From NCBI GenBank assembly GCA_046341775.1, contig JBKDQQ010000019.1, forward strand, positions 1-64,000: a stretch of DNA of 64,000 nt, written 5' to 3'. The DNA comes from SXXH01 sp041165735. GTDB lineage: Bacteria; Planctomycetota; UBA1135; GCA-002686595. Each line of letters begins with the position of its first letter. Position 1 is the stretch's first letter. The notes under the pieces are model-generated. The model had not been told where the DNA came from. It saw only the letters and a program-made list of their open reading frames with translations, and did no database searches. Positions 53,116 through 61,981 of this stretch are shown here, piece by piece. The position numbers and the translations under genes were made by a program.

Positions 53116-54108
53116 TCAGGCCGGCCGCAGCAGTTCCAGCACCCGCTCGTGGCCGGCCAGATCCTTGTGGATGCGCGCCGCGAGGCCCTGCGCCCGCGCC
53201 AAGAGCGGCCGCAGTCGCGCCGCCTGGTCGTGGCCCAGTTCGACGAGGCACATCCCGCCCGGGGCGAGCACGCCGGGCGCCGCCTCGAGGATCGCGCGGG
53301 CGTGCCTGTCCGGATCGCCCGCGGGTCCGAACAGCGCCTCGGCCGGCTCCCAGTCGCGCACCTCGGGGGCGAGCGTGTGCTTGTCGCGTTCGTCGATGTA
53401 CGGCGGGTTGGCGACGACCAGGTCCCACGGCGCCCCGGCGACGAGCGCCGCGTGCATGTCGGCGAGTTCCAGCACTAGCCGGCCCGCCTCCAAGGCCTCG
53501 GGCGCCAGCACGCGCGCGTTGCGCCGCGCCCATTCGAGCGCGGCGGGCGACAGGTCGACGCCCTTCACGCGCGCCTCGGGCAATTCGAGCGCGAGGGTCG
53601 TGGCGAGGCAGCCGGAGCCGGCGCCCATGTCAAGTACATTTGACACAGGCCCGCGGCCTTCGCGCGCGCGCTCCTTGGCCCGCTCCAGCGCGCGATCGAC
53701 GATGTGCTCGGTCTCCGGCCGCGGGACCAGCGCGCCGCGTCCGATGGCGAACACGCGCCCGTGGAACTCGCGCGAGCCGAGGATGTAGTGCGCCGGCTCG
53801 CGTCGCCCGCGCCGCACGAGCAGGTCCCGCGCGCGGTCGATCTCCGCCGGCACGACGGGGCGGTCGAGGTCGAGGAACAGGCGCAACCGGTCGAGTCCCA
53901 AGGCGTGCGCGACGAGCAGCTCCGCCTCGAGGCGCGCCGACTCGACGCCCTTCTTCTCGAGGAAGCCGCGCGCCATGGCGAGCATGGCTCGCGCGTCGCG
54001 CGGCGCGTCGGGCTTGCCCGCGCCGCCCTGCTCGGGGCCTCCCTTGGGCTGCTGGTCGGCGGCGTCGCGCATCGCCTTGTGGTATCCGATGCGCAAGCGC
54101 CCATCCAC
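53116..54108 (-). CDS. prmC: Release-factor glutamine methyltransferase
   Basis: A 330-residue enzyme that methylates the Gln of the GGQ motif of RF1 and RF2. Motif I NVLDMGAGSGCLATTLALEL, VKGVDLSPAALEWARRNA and the catalytic VVANPPYIDE are present; the N-terminal helical domain recognises RF. It lies downstream of prfA in the same direction, the usual functional pairing. The start at 54108 could instead be the ATG at 54072. Confidence 0.95.
   Translation of the reverse strand: MDGRLRIGYHKAMRDAADQQPKGGPEQGGAGKPDAPRDARAMLAMARGFLEKKGVESARLEAELLVAHALGLDRLRLFLDLDRPVVPAEIDRARDLLVRRGRREPAHYILGSREFHGRVFAIGRGALVPRPETEHIVDRALERAKERAREGRGPVSNVLDMGAGSGCLATTLALELPEARVKGVDLSPAALEWARRNARVLAPEALEAGRLVLELADMHAALVAGAPWDLVVANPPYIDERDKHTLAPEVRDWEPAEALFGPAGDPDRHARAILEAAPGVLAPGGMCLVELGHDQAARLRPLLARAQGLAARIHKDLAGHERVLELLRPA
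53629..53644. repeat. GTCAA-N6-TTGAC palindrome, copy 9
   Basis: An exact match, spacer gtacat, flanked by T and A (TGTCAA...TTGACA). It lies exactly over the SAM-binding motif I of prmC, where it is read TCA AAT GTA CTT GAC, five codons that are uncommon in this genome. Confidence 0.85.
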
Positions 54109-54195
54109 CCTCGCCGCGCCGGTTCCGCACGCGGCGAGGGGGGAATCGGCGCGGCGCGCCCCGCGCCGCGCGGCCCGGACGCGCCTCGCGGCGGA

Positions 54196-55272
54196 TCACA
54201 GCGCCTTCAGCCGTTCCTCGCGCTCGATCGCCGCCACCGCTTCGACCACCGGATCGAGCTTGCCCGCCAACACCTGCTCCAACGAGAAGTTCTCGTTGGC
54301 GCGATGGTCGGTGACGCGGTTCTGCGGCCAGTTGTAGGTGCGGATGCGCTCGCTGCGGTCGCCGGAACCGACCTGCGACCGGCGCTCCGCGGCGCGCTCG
54401 GCGTGCCGGCGGCGCTCCTCCGCGTCCTGCAGGCGCGCGAGCAGCAGGCGCATGGCGCGCGCCTTGTTCTTCTGCTGCGAACGGTCGTCTTGGCAGATGG
54501 CGACGATGCCGGTCGGCAGGTGCGTGATGCGCACCGCGGACTCCGTCTTGTTCACGTGCTGTCCGCCCGCGCCACCGGCGCGCATGGTGTCGATGCGCAG
54601 GTCCTCGGGCCGCACGGAGAGCTCGACCTCCTCGGCCTCGGGCAGCACCGCCACCGTGGCGGCCGAGGTGTGGATGCGGCCCTGCGCCTCGGTCGCGGGG
54701 ACGCGTTGCACGCGGTGTCCACCCGACTCGTGGCGCAGCAAGCGCCAAGCCCCCTCGCCCTCCACGGCGAAGATGATCTCCTTGTAGCCGCCGACCTCGC
54801 TCGTCGACAGGTCGAGCTCCTCGACGCGCAAGCCGCGCGCTTCGAGCCAACGACGATAGATGCGGTGCAGGTCGGCCACGAAGAGCGTCGCTTCGTCCCC
54901 GCCCGTGCCGGCGCGGATCTCGACGATCACCTTCGTGCGTTCGTCCTCGGGCTCCCGCACGAGCTCGTCGAGCACGCGCGCCTCGAACTCCGACCGAGTG
55001 CGTTCGAGCTCGTCCAGCTCCTCCAGCGCGAGCTGCGCCATGTCGGCGTCGCCGGAAGCGCGCAACGACCGCGCCTCCTCTTCGCGTCGGGCGCGAGCAC
55101 GCGATTCCTGGTGGAGGTCGGCGGCGCGCTGCAGCGTGCCGCGCTCGATGCTGGCGCGCGCCAGGCGCCTGCCATCGCCGAGGAATTCCGGCGACGACAA
55201 CGCATCGGTCAACTCCGCGTGCCGGTCGGCGCGCTCCTTCAAGCGGCGCTGGGCGATCTCGGGCAGGGCCAC
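54196..55272 (-). CDS. prfA: Peptide chain release factor 1
   Basis: A 358-residue RF1. The stop-codon-recognition tripeptide PAT appears in VQRVPATEAQGRIHTS (around residue 190), and the peptidyl-hydrolysis GGQ motif in MRAGGAGGQHVNKTESAVR (around 234). RSERIRTYNWPQNRVTDHR follows. It terminates at UAA and UAG. prmC lies downstream and rpmE upstream. Confidence 0.98.
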   Translation of the reverse strand: MALPEIAQRRLKERADRHAELTDALSSPEFLGDGRRLARASIERGTLQRAADLHQESRARARREEEARSLRASGDADMAQLALEELDELERTRSEFEARVLDELVREPEDERTKVIVEIRAGTGGDEATLFVADLHRIYRRWLEARGLRVEELDLSTSEVGGYKEIIFAVEGEGAWRLLRHESGGHRVQRVPATEAQGRIHTSAATVAVLPEAEEVELSVRPEDLRIDTMRAGGAGGQHVNKTESAVRITHLPTGIVAICQDDRSQQKNKARAMRLLLARLQDAEERRRHAERAAERRSQVGSGDRSERIRTYNWPQNRVTDHRANENFSLEQVLAGKLDPVVEAVAAIEREERLKAL

Positions 55273-55345
55273 GCGGCTTCAGGCCGCCCGCGGGCGGCCC
55301 CTCCTCAGGCCGCGGAGGGCGGCCCGGTGCGGCGCGCGAACGCGC

Positions 55346-55555
55346 TCACGCCTTCTTGGCGTACTTCTTCTGGAAGCGGTCGACGCGACCCGACATGTCG
55401 ACGATCTTCTCCTTGCCGGAGAAGAACGGGTGGCACTGGCTGCAGATTTCGACCGCCAGACGCTCCTCCTTGAAGCAGGAGCGGGTGGTGAAGGTGTTGC
55501 CGCAGGCGCAGGCGACCTTGGTCGCGCGGTAGTTCGGGTGGATCTTGGGCTTCAT
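55346..55555 (-). CDS. rpmE: Ribosomal protein L31 (zinc type)
   Basis: A 69-residue protein. The zinc-ribbon cysteines are C16, C18, C38 and C41 (CACG and CSQC), so it is the C+ form. HPFFSGKEKIVDMSGRVDRF is the family core. First gene of rpmE-prfA-prmC; a promoter candidate is at 55618-55646. Confidence 0.97.
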   Translation of the reverse strand: MKPKIHPNYRATKVACACGNTFTTRSCFKEERLAVEICSQCHPFFSGKEKIVDMSGRVDRFQKKYAKKA

Positions 55556-55617
55556 GGCTGGTTGGCGGGGCCTGGGGCCGGGTCGCGGCCGCTCTCCCCG
55601 AATCGACAGGGGCTGAA

Positions 55618-55646
55618 AGCATAGGCGCGAGAAGGCGCGAGGGCAA
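55618..55646 (-). promoter_or_regulatory. Candidate promoter of rpmE-prfA-prmC
   Basis: On the minus strand TTGCCC (55646-55641), a 17-nt spacer and TATGCT (55623-55618), 62 nt before the rpmE ATG. Confidence 0.4.
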
Positions 55647-55726
55647 GGCTCCTGCAGCCGGCAGGCCCTGTGGGGCCGCGCAGGGGCCGCGCATGGGCCG
55701 CGTGGCGCCCGCGCCCAAGTCCGGCG

Positions 55727-56332
55727 TCAACCCTGCGCCCGCGCGACCAGCTCGAGCGCCAATCGCACCGGCAAGCCCACCACGTTGTCGAAGCCGCCGC
55801 CTTCGAGCCGCGTGACGAAGCACTCGGCGCCATCTTGGATGGCGTAGCCGCCAGCCTTGTCGGTCCACTCGCCGCTCGCCACGTAGGCTTCGATCTCGTC
55901 GGCGCCGAGGACGCGCATGCTGACGAAGGTCGTCTCGGCATCGGCATGGACGACGGGTGGCGCGCCCGCGCCGGTCGCGGCGCAGGCGACCACGCACACC
56001 CCGGTCACCACCTGGTGGCGCGTGCCCGACAACAGCCGCAGCATGCGACGCTCGTCGTCCGCGTTGGTCGGCTTGCCGAGCAGTTCGAAGTCGCGCTCGT
56101 CCCCCACCGCGACGATCGTGTCCGCGCCAAGCACGAGCACATCCTCGCCCGCGTGTCGCGCGGCCACGGACAGCGCCTTGCGCACGGCGAGTTCGAGCGC
56201 GGCGGCGCGCGGCGAGGCCGGCGGCACGGCGAGGTCCTCGTCGACGCGCGACGGTTCGATCTCGAAGGCCAATCCGGCCGCCGCGAGCAGGTCGCGGCGG
56301 CGCGGCGACGCGGAGGCGAGCACCAGGCGCAT
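55727..56332 (-). CDS. maf: Maf-family nucleotide pyrophosphatase
   Basis: A 201-residue protein. ASASPRRRDLLAAAGL at the N-terminus, VLGADTIVAVGD, GKPTNADDERRMLRLLSGTRHQVVTGV and DKAGGYAIQDGAECFV are the four Maf signatures. These enzymes hydrolyse non-canonical dTTP/UTP/pseudo-UTP analogues. It lies 24 nt after the EndoIII-like stop, and the ORF stops at 55727 leaving 171 nt to rpmE. Confidence 0.95.
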   Translation of the reverse strand: MRLVLASASPRRRDLLAAAGLAFEIEPSRVDEDLAVPPASPRAAALELAVRKALSVAARHAGEDVLVLGADTIVAVGDERDFELLGKPTNADDERRMLRLLSGTRHQVVTGVCVVACAATGAGAPPVVHADAETTFVSMRVLGADEIEAYVASGEWTDKAGGYAIQDGAECFVTRLEGGGFDNVVGLPVRLALELVARAQG

Positions 56333-56356
56333 GCCTTGCCGGAAGGGACGGCGTCC

Positions 56357-57640
56357 TCAGCGCTTCTTGCGGGCCGACTTCCGGGCCGCGTCGGCCTTCT
56401 TCTTCGCCTCGGCCTTCTTGCGCTCGGCGTCCTTCCTCGCCTTGTCCTTCTTCTCCGCGTCCTTCTTGCGCTGCTCGGCTTCCTTGCGCTTCAAGGCGGC
56501 GAGCTTCTCCGCGGCCGCCTTCTTCTCGGCGGCCTGCTTCTGCTCGAGCGCCTTCTTCTCGGCGGCCTTCTTCTGCTCCAGCGCCTTCTTCTCAGCGACC
56601 TTCTTCGCTTCGAGGGCCTTCTTCTCGGCGGCCTTCTTGTCGGCGGCGGCCTTCTTCTCCGCGTCGCGCTGCTTCTGCTTCTCGGCCGCGACGCGCGCCT
56701 TCTCGTCGGCGATCTTCTTCTTCCTGGCGAGGTCGGCCTGCGCCTGCAGCTTGCGCTCGGCCTCCTTCTTCTTGGCGAGCTCGCGCTCGACGCGCTCCTT
56801 CTCGCGCGCCTTCTTCTTCGCCTCGGCCTCGGCGAGCTTGGCGAGGCGCGCGTCCTCGCGGGCGCGCTTGGCGGCCTCCTTCTTCTCGAGGACGGCGCGG
56901 CGCGCCTCGTCCTTGACGCGCTGCGCCTCGGCGCGCGCCTGGGCCACCTTCCACTCCTGGAAGTTCTTCTTGCCGAACACGCAGTCGTCGACGAGCGGAC
57001 ACTCGTGGCACAAGGGCTTGGCCGAAGTGCACCAGCGGTCCACGAGCTCGCCCACGGCCGCCACGAAGCGCAACTCCTCGCCCTTGGGGATGTGCGGCTC
57101 GACCAGTTCCTTCTGCTTCTTCGATCCCGCGCCGCGCGTGACGATGCCGACGCGATCGAGCGCGCGCACCATCGCGCCGTGGACCGGCACTTGGCGGCCG
57201 TTCGCCAGCCACAAGAGCCACGAGGCGCCGGCCGTCCCGAGGAAGGGCATGTTCGTGACGAGCTTCAGCGCGCCCGCGTCGTCCTTGAGGAAGTCGAGGT
57301 CGAAGCCGTGCGTCTTCTGGAAGACTTCCTGCAGGTACTCGCGCGCGTCGCGCACGACGGGCAGGAGCTTCTGGATGTCGGCCACGGGCGCGTGCAGCTT
57401 GCCCGTGGTCATCAGCGAGGCGATCTCCTGCGACTGGGACACGCGCAGCTCGTTCCAATCCGGATACAGCGCGCGCAGCTTCTTCAAGGTCGAAGCCGCC
57501 TGCGACTGCGACAGGTGCCGGCGCAGCACGACCAGCAGTCCTTGCTCCAGCAGCGTGAGCCCCTCGACCGGCTCGGGCAGCGGCGAGCGCGGAACGACCT
57601 TCTCCAGCAGCTTGGCGACGGCTTCGGACTTCTTGCTCAA
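56357..57640 (-). CDS. Endonuclease-III-like HhH/Fe-S protein with Lys/Ala-rich tail, catalytic residues missing
   Basis: A 427-residue protein. Residues 1-230 resemble the HhH-GPD glycosylase fold and contain the Fe-S loop C204-x6-C211-x2-C214-x5-C220 of EndoIII. In the hairpin, where EndoIII has LPGVGRKTA, this protein has MPFLGTAGAS, so the catalytic Lys (EndoIII K120) becomes A137; the catalytic Asp is replaced by His/Gly (VHGAMVRA). The remaining about 195 residues are an almost pure Lys/Ala/Glu/Arg coiled coil. I chose a TTG at 57640; the frame extends to 57781, but the N-terminal residues look non-coding. Confidence 0.75.
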   Translation of the reverse strand: MSKKSEAVAKLLEKVVPRSPLPEPVEGLTLLEQGLLVVLRRHLSQSQAASTLKKLRALYPDWNELRVSQSQEIASLMTTGKLHAPVADIQKLLPVVRDAREYLQEVFQKTHGFDLDFLKDDAGALKLVTNMPFLGTAGASWLLWLANGRQVPVHGAMVRALDRVGIVTRGAGSKKQKELVEPHIPKGEELRFVAAVGELVDRWCTSAKPLCHECPLVDDCVFGKKNFQEWKVAQARAEAQRVKDEARRAVLEKKEAAKRAREDARLAKLAEAEAKKKAREKERVERELAKKKEAERKLQAQADLARKKKIADEKARVAAEKQKQRDAEKKAAADKKAAEKKALEAKKVAEKKALEQKKAAEKKALEQKQAAEKKAAAEKLAALKRKEAEQRKKDAEKKDKARKDAERKKAEAKKKADAARKSARKKR

Positions 57641-57854
57641 GTGTGGCTCTCGGGGCTCGACGGCCTGCGCGGGGCGGGACGCGATTGTGGCGGCGCCGCA
57701 GGGGCGCCATCGGGGCGGTGGACTCGCGGGTCGGATCCGCGCGCGGCGGATCCCTCCGGGATGCACGAGGCCCGCAGTCATCCCGCGGGCCGTCGGTGGA
57801 ACTCGTGCGCGCCCGCGGCCTCGCGGGCCTCGGGCGCGTTGCGCGCGTCGCGGA

Positions 57855-58268
57855 TCAGGCCTTGTCGGCGGCGGGCGCGGCGGCCTTCTTGGCGGCCTTG
57901 CGCTGCGCGGCGCGCGCCTTCTTGGCCTCGGCGCGCGCGGCTTGGGCGGCCTTCTTGCGCGTGAAGGTCGCGGTCTTGACCTTGCGCTTGGGACGCTCGC
58001 GCTTGACCTTGGGCTTGGGCGGGAACACGCCCATGCGCTTGAAGAGCGACTGCACGATGTCGCTCACGCGCGCGCCCTGGTTGATCCAGTGCTGGGTGCG
58101 CTCGTGGTCGAGCTTCAGCATCTGGGCCGGGTCCTTGCGCAGCGGGTCGTACAGACCCAAGGTCTCCAGCGAGCGGCCATCGCGCGGGAAGCGCGAGTCC
58201 GTCACGGTGATGCGGAAGCAGGGCAGGTTCTTGCGACCCGTTCGTCTCAGGCGGATGGCGACTGACAT
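57855..58268 (-). CDS. rpsP: Ribosomal protein S16 with Lys/Ala tail
   Basis: A 137-residue S16. The N-terminal about 85 residues are the family core (MSVAIRLRRTGRKN, FRITVTDSRFPRDGR, LGLYDP, DHERTQHWINQGARVSDIVQ). About 50 extra Lys/Ala-rich residues follow, a tail similar in composition to those of the EndoIII-like protein and Ffh. Downstream of ffh on the same strand, 162 nt away. Confidence 0.97.
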   Translation of the reverse strand: MSVAIRLRRTGRKNLPCFRITVTDSRFPRDGRSLETLGLYDPLRKDPAQMLKLDHERTQHWINQGARVSDIVQSLFKRMGVFPPKPKVKRERPKRKVKTATFTRKKAAQAARAEAKKARAAQRKAAKKAAAPAADKA

Positions 58269-58430
58269 GTGCGTCTTCGTGGGCCTCCGGACGCGCCTTG
58301 CGGCGGCTTGGCTGCGCCTTGGAGGGCCGAAAAGAAGAACAGATCGCGCGGCCCGTGTCAAGTTGCGAGCGGTCGACGATCACCGACCCCGCCCCGCCCA
58401 AGCGCCACGGGAGAGGTGGCGCGCCCACCA

Positions 58431-60014
58431 CTAGCGGCGCTTCTTCTTGTCCTTCTTCTTGCCGCTCTGGCGCGTGGCGGACTGGCCCATCGGACGCGCT
58501 CCGAAGGGCGATCCGCCCGCCGGGCCCGCGCCCATCCCGGGCAGGCCCTTGCCTCCGAGTCCCCCGAGGCCACCTCCAAGCCCGGGGAATCCGCCACCGC
58601 CCCCGCCGCCGAACATGCCGCCCAGCAATCCCCCGCCGCCGGCGCCGGAGCCTCCGGCCGCATCGCCGGCTCCCATCTGGCGCAGCGCGGCTTCCTTCTC
58701 CTTGGCGCCGAGTTGCGCGGCGAGGCCCATCTTGCCCATCTGCTTCATGACGAGCTTCATGTCCTTGTAGCGCTTCAACAGCTCGTTGACGGCGGCCACC
58801 TCCTGGCCGGCTCCGCGCGCGATGCGGCGTCGACGACTCATGTCGAGCACGTCCGGTTGCAGGCGCTCGCGCGGCGTCATGGAGGTGAACAGCGCCTCGA
58901 GGCGATTCATCTGCTTGTCGTCGATGTTGATCTGCTTGGCGATGTCGCCCATGCCCGGAAGCATGCCGAGCACCTTCTTCATCGGGCCCAGCTTCCGCAG
59001 CATGCGCAGCTGCGCCAGCATGTCCTCGAGGGTGAAGTCGCCCATCACCATCTTCTCGACGGAGCGTTGCGCCTCCTTCTCGTCGATGGCGGCCTGCGCC
59101 TTCTCCACCAGCCCGACCACGTCGCCCATCCCGAGGATGCGGCCGGCCATGCGGTCGGGATGGAACGCGTCGAGCGCGTCGATCGTCTCGCCGGTTCCGA
59201 CGAACAGGATCGGGCGGCCCGTCACGGCGCGCAGCGAAACGGCGGCGCCGCCACGCGCGTCGCCATCCGTCTTGGTCAGCACGACGCCGGTCAAGGCGAG
59301 CTTCTCGTGGAAGGCCTGGGCCGACGACACCGCGTCCTGGCCGCTCATGGCGTCGACGACGAGCAGGGTCGCGTTCGGGTTCGTCGCGCGCGCGATGGCC
59401 GCGACCTCCTCCATCAACTCGTGGTCGACGTGCAGGCGTCCCGCCGTGTCGAGGATGACGAGGTCGTTGCCGCCGACGCGCGCCGCGGCGACTCCGCGCA
59501 CGCATTGGTCGACCGGGCCGAGGCCGGCCTCGTGGAAGACGGGCAGGCCGAGCTTCCTGCCGAGCACTTGCAACTGCTCGACGGCCGCGGGGCGCTTGAC
59601 GTCCGCGGCGACCAGCAACGGCCGCTTGCCGTGCTTCTCGCGGTAGAACTTGGCGAGCTTGGCGCAGGTCGTGGTCTTGCCGGCGCCCTGCAAGCCGGCC
59701 ATCAGCACCACGGTCGGGCCGTTCTTGGCGAACTCGACGCGTTGCGCTCCGCCGCCGAGCAGCTCGACCAGCTCCTTGTGGAAGGCGCCGACGAACTGCT
59801 GGCTCGGATCGACGCCCGCGAGCGTCTTCTGCCCGACGACGCGCGCGCGCACGCGCTCGACGAAGTCGCCGACGACCTTGTAGTTGACATCGGCCTCGAG
59901 CAGCGCCTGGCGCACCTGGCGCAGGCCCTCGTCGATGTTCTCCTCGGTCAGCTCCTTCTTGCCGCGCAGGAAGGAGAAGGCGCTGGACAGTCGCTCGGTG
60001 AGTGTCTCGAACAT
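58431..60014 (-). CDS. ffh: Signal recognition particle protein Ffh
   Basis: A 527-residue GTPase that targets nascent membrane proteins. N domain with FLRGKKELTEENIDEGLRQV, GTP-binding GLQGAGKTTTCAKLAKF, DTAGRLHVDHELM and TKTDGDARGGAAVS, followed by the M domain with RRRRIARGAGQEVAAVNELL (SRP RNA contact). The C-terminus is extended by a long Gly-rich segment with Met, ending GKKKDKKKRR. Upstream of rpsP in the same direction. Confidence 0.97.
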   Translation of the reverse strand: MFETLTERLSSAFSFLRGKKELTEENIDEGLRQVRQALLEADVNYKVVGDFVERVRARVVGQKTLAGVDPSQQFVGAFHKELVELLGGGAQRVEFAKNGPTVVLMAGLQGAGKTTTCAKLAKFYREKHGKRPLLVAADVKRPAAVEQLQVLGRKLGLPVFHEAGLGPVDQCVRGVAAARVGGNDLVILDTAGRLHVDHELMEEVAAIARATNPNATLLVVDAMSGQDAVSSAQAFHEKLALTGVVLTKTDGDARGGAAVSLRAVTGRPILFVGTGETIDALDAFHPDRMAGRILGMGDVVGLVEKAQAAIDEKEAQRSVEKMVMGDFTLEDMLAQLRMLRKLGPMKKVLGMLPGMGDIAKQINIDDKQMNRLEALFTSMTPRERLQPDVLDMSRRRRIARGAGQEVAAVNELLKRYKDMKLVMKQMGKMGLAAQLGAKEKEAALRQMGAGDAAGGSGAGGGGLLGGMFGGGGGGGFPGLGGGLGGLGGKGLPGMGAGPAGGSPFGARPMGQSATRQSGKKKDKKKRR

Positions 60015-60126
60015 GGCGGTGGGTCCGCGCGGGGCCTGCAGGCGGCCGCGCGCGAATCCTCACGGTAGCACACGCGTCGGGACCGGGCGATCCGCGCCGC
60101 GGCGCGCCCGATCCACGGTCCGTGCG

Positions 60127-61434
60127 CTAGGCCTCGGCGCCGGCGGGCACGTTGTCCTGCACGCGCGCGATTGAGGCCCCGATGGCGTTGAGGCGCTCCT
60201 CGAAGCGCTCGTAGCCGCGGTCGAGGTGGTAGACGCGGTGCAGCTCGGTCGTGCCGTCCGCGACCAGGCCGGCCATGACCAGCGCGGCCGACGCGCGCAG
60301 GTCGGACGCCGTCACCTCGGCGCCGGACAGGCGCTTCGTGCCGATGACGACCGCGATCGAGCCGGTGCGACGGATGTTGGCCCCGAGCCGGCCGAGCTCG
60401 GGGATGTGCATGACGCGGTCGGGATAGATCGTGTCGTCGACGACGCACGCACCCTCCGACAAGGCCATCAAGGTCATCCACTGCGCCTGCAAGTCCGTGG
60501 GGAAGCCCGGGTGCGGGTGCGTCGTGATGTCGACCGCCTGCGGGCGCTTGACGGACCGGTCGTAGGCCTTGGTCTCGATCCAGTCGGGCCCGACTTCGAA
60601 CTCGAGGCCGGTCTTCGCCAAGCTGTCGAGCATCGCCGACAAGTCCTCGGGGCGGCATCCGGTGACACGCACGCGGCCGCCCGTGATGGCGCCCATCAGG
60701 ACGAAGGTCCCCGCTTCGATGCGATCGGGGATGACGGCGTGCTCGGCCTTCGAGAGGTGCTTGACGCCTTCGATCTTGAGGATCGGCGAGCCGAGCCCGG
60801 TGATCTTCGCGCCCATCTTCAACAAGCACTCGCCGAGGTCGACGACCTCGGGCTCGCAAGCGGCGCCGTGGATCGTGGTCGTTCCCCTGGCGAGCGTCGC
60901 CGCCATCATCACGTTGGCCGTGCCCAGCACCGTCGGCCCCATCGCGCCGGCGAGGTAGACCGACGCGCCCCGCAGGCCGCCCGCGGGCGCCTCGCACTGG
61001 ATGTAGCCCTTCTCCAAGGTGACCTTCGCGCCGAGCGCCTCCATGCCCTTCAAGTGCAGATCGACGGGACGCACGCCGAACACGCAACCACCGGGCATCG
61101 CCACTTGGCAGCGGCCTTCGCGCGCGAGCAAGGGCCCCATCACGGTCACCGAGGCGCGCATCTTGCGCACTTCCTCCCACGCGGCGCGGCTCTCGAGCGG
61201 TCCCTTGGCGTGCAAGGTCAACGTCCCGTCGGCGTTGCGCTCGGTCGCGGTCTCGGTGCGTTGGAGGATGACCCCCATCATCTTCACGTCCGACAGCTGC
61301 GGCACGTTGCGGATGGTGAGCGGCTCGCTGGTGAGCAGCGAGGCGCACATGACGGGCAGGACGGCGTTCTTGGCGCCGGCGGTGGCGATCGAACCGGAGA
61401 GCGGACGACCGCCTTGGATGACGAACTTGTGCAC
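60127..61434 (-). CDS. murA: UDP-N-acetylglucosamine 1-carboxyvinyltransferase
   Basis: A 435-residue enzyme catalysing the first committed step of peptidoglycan synthesis. Active-site residues K22 and N23 (GAKNAVLP) and the catalytic C117 in PGGCVFGVRPVDLH are present, so it should be fosfomycin-sensitive. Start GTG at 61434 (MHKFVIQGG), preceded by AAGGGGG. Its presence implies at least some peptidoglycan in this organism. Confidence 0.96.
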   Translation of the reverse strand: MHKFVIQGGRPLSGSIATAGAKNAVLPVMCASLLTSEPLTIRNVPQLSDVKMMGVILQRTETATERNADGTLTLHAKGPLESRAAWEEVRKMRASVTVMGPLLAREGRCQVAMPGGCVFGVRPVDLHLKGMEALGAKVTLEKGYIQCEAPAGGLRGASVYLAGAMGPTVLGTANVMMAATLARGTTTIHGAACEPEVVDLGECLLKMGAKITGLGSPILKIEGVKHLSKAEHAVIPDRIEAGTFVLMGAITGGRVRVTGCRPEDLSAMLDSLAKTGLEFEVGPDWIETKAYDRSVKRPQAVDITTHPHPGFPTDLQAQWMTLMALSEGACVVDDTIYPDRVMHIPELGRLGANIRRTGSIAVVIGTKRLSGAEVTASDLRASAALVMAGLVADGTTELHRVYHLDRGYERFEERLNAIGASIARVQDNVPAGAEA

Positions 61435-61624
61435 GAAGCCCCCTTGGCGCCGCGCGCGAGGAGACGCGCAGGCCGTGTGTTGCCGAATGTGATGGTGTTG
61501 CCTGCCGCTGCTGGCCTCCGGCTGGAGAGACCACCCCGACAAGCGTCCGCCGCGACCGTCGCGACCGTCCCCGCCGCGCGGGCCTGGACGATGCGCAAGG
61601 GCGCGGACTACGCCTGCGCCGACT

Positions 61625-61981
61625 TCAGTGCACCGCCCCCGCCGAGGGGAGCATGCGACCGAGCGGCCGCCCGCCGAGCACGTGCAGGTGGAGGTGCGCG
61701 ACCTCCTGCCCGCCGTGGTCGCGGGTGTTGGCGATCAGGCGCCAGCCCTTCTCCAAGCCCTCCTGTCGCGCGACGCGCGCGGCGACGGAAAGCAAGCGTC
61801 CGGCCAGTGCCTCGTCCTCCAGCTCCCACAGGCTTTGCACATGCGTCCGCGGCAGGACGAGCAGGTGCACGGGGGCTTGCGGGCGGATGTCGCGAATGAC
61901 GACGCACTCATCGTCCTCGTGGACGCGCGTCGCGGGCAGTTCGCCCTTGACGATGCGGCAGAAGATGCAGTGCGGCTCCAT
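61625..61981 (-). CDS. HIT-family nucleotide hydrolase
   Basis: A 118-residue protein. Zinc-binding CIFC near the N-terminus, IRPQAPVHLLVLPRTHV, GGQEVAHLHLHVLGG with H96, H98 and H100 (HxHxH) identify an Hint-type HIT protein, which hydrolyses nucleotide phosphoramidates. Ends 190 nt before the murA start; the space between holds two CAACAC copies but no clear promoter. Confidence 0.95.
   Translation of the reverse strand: MEPHCIFCRIVKGELPATRVHEDDECVVIRDIRPQAPVHLLVLPRTHVQSLWELEDEALAGRLLSVAARVARQEGLEKGWRLIANTRDHGGQEVAHLHLHVLGGRPLGRMLPSAGAVH

Noticed and set aside
56357..57781. ATG start at 57781 for the EndoIII-like protein
   Set aside because: The first 47 residues are Arg/Pro-rich with no similarity. 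Homology begins at the TTG at 57640, although the choice is not certain.
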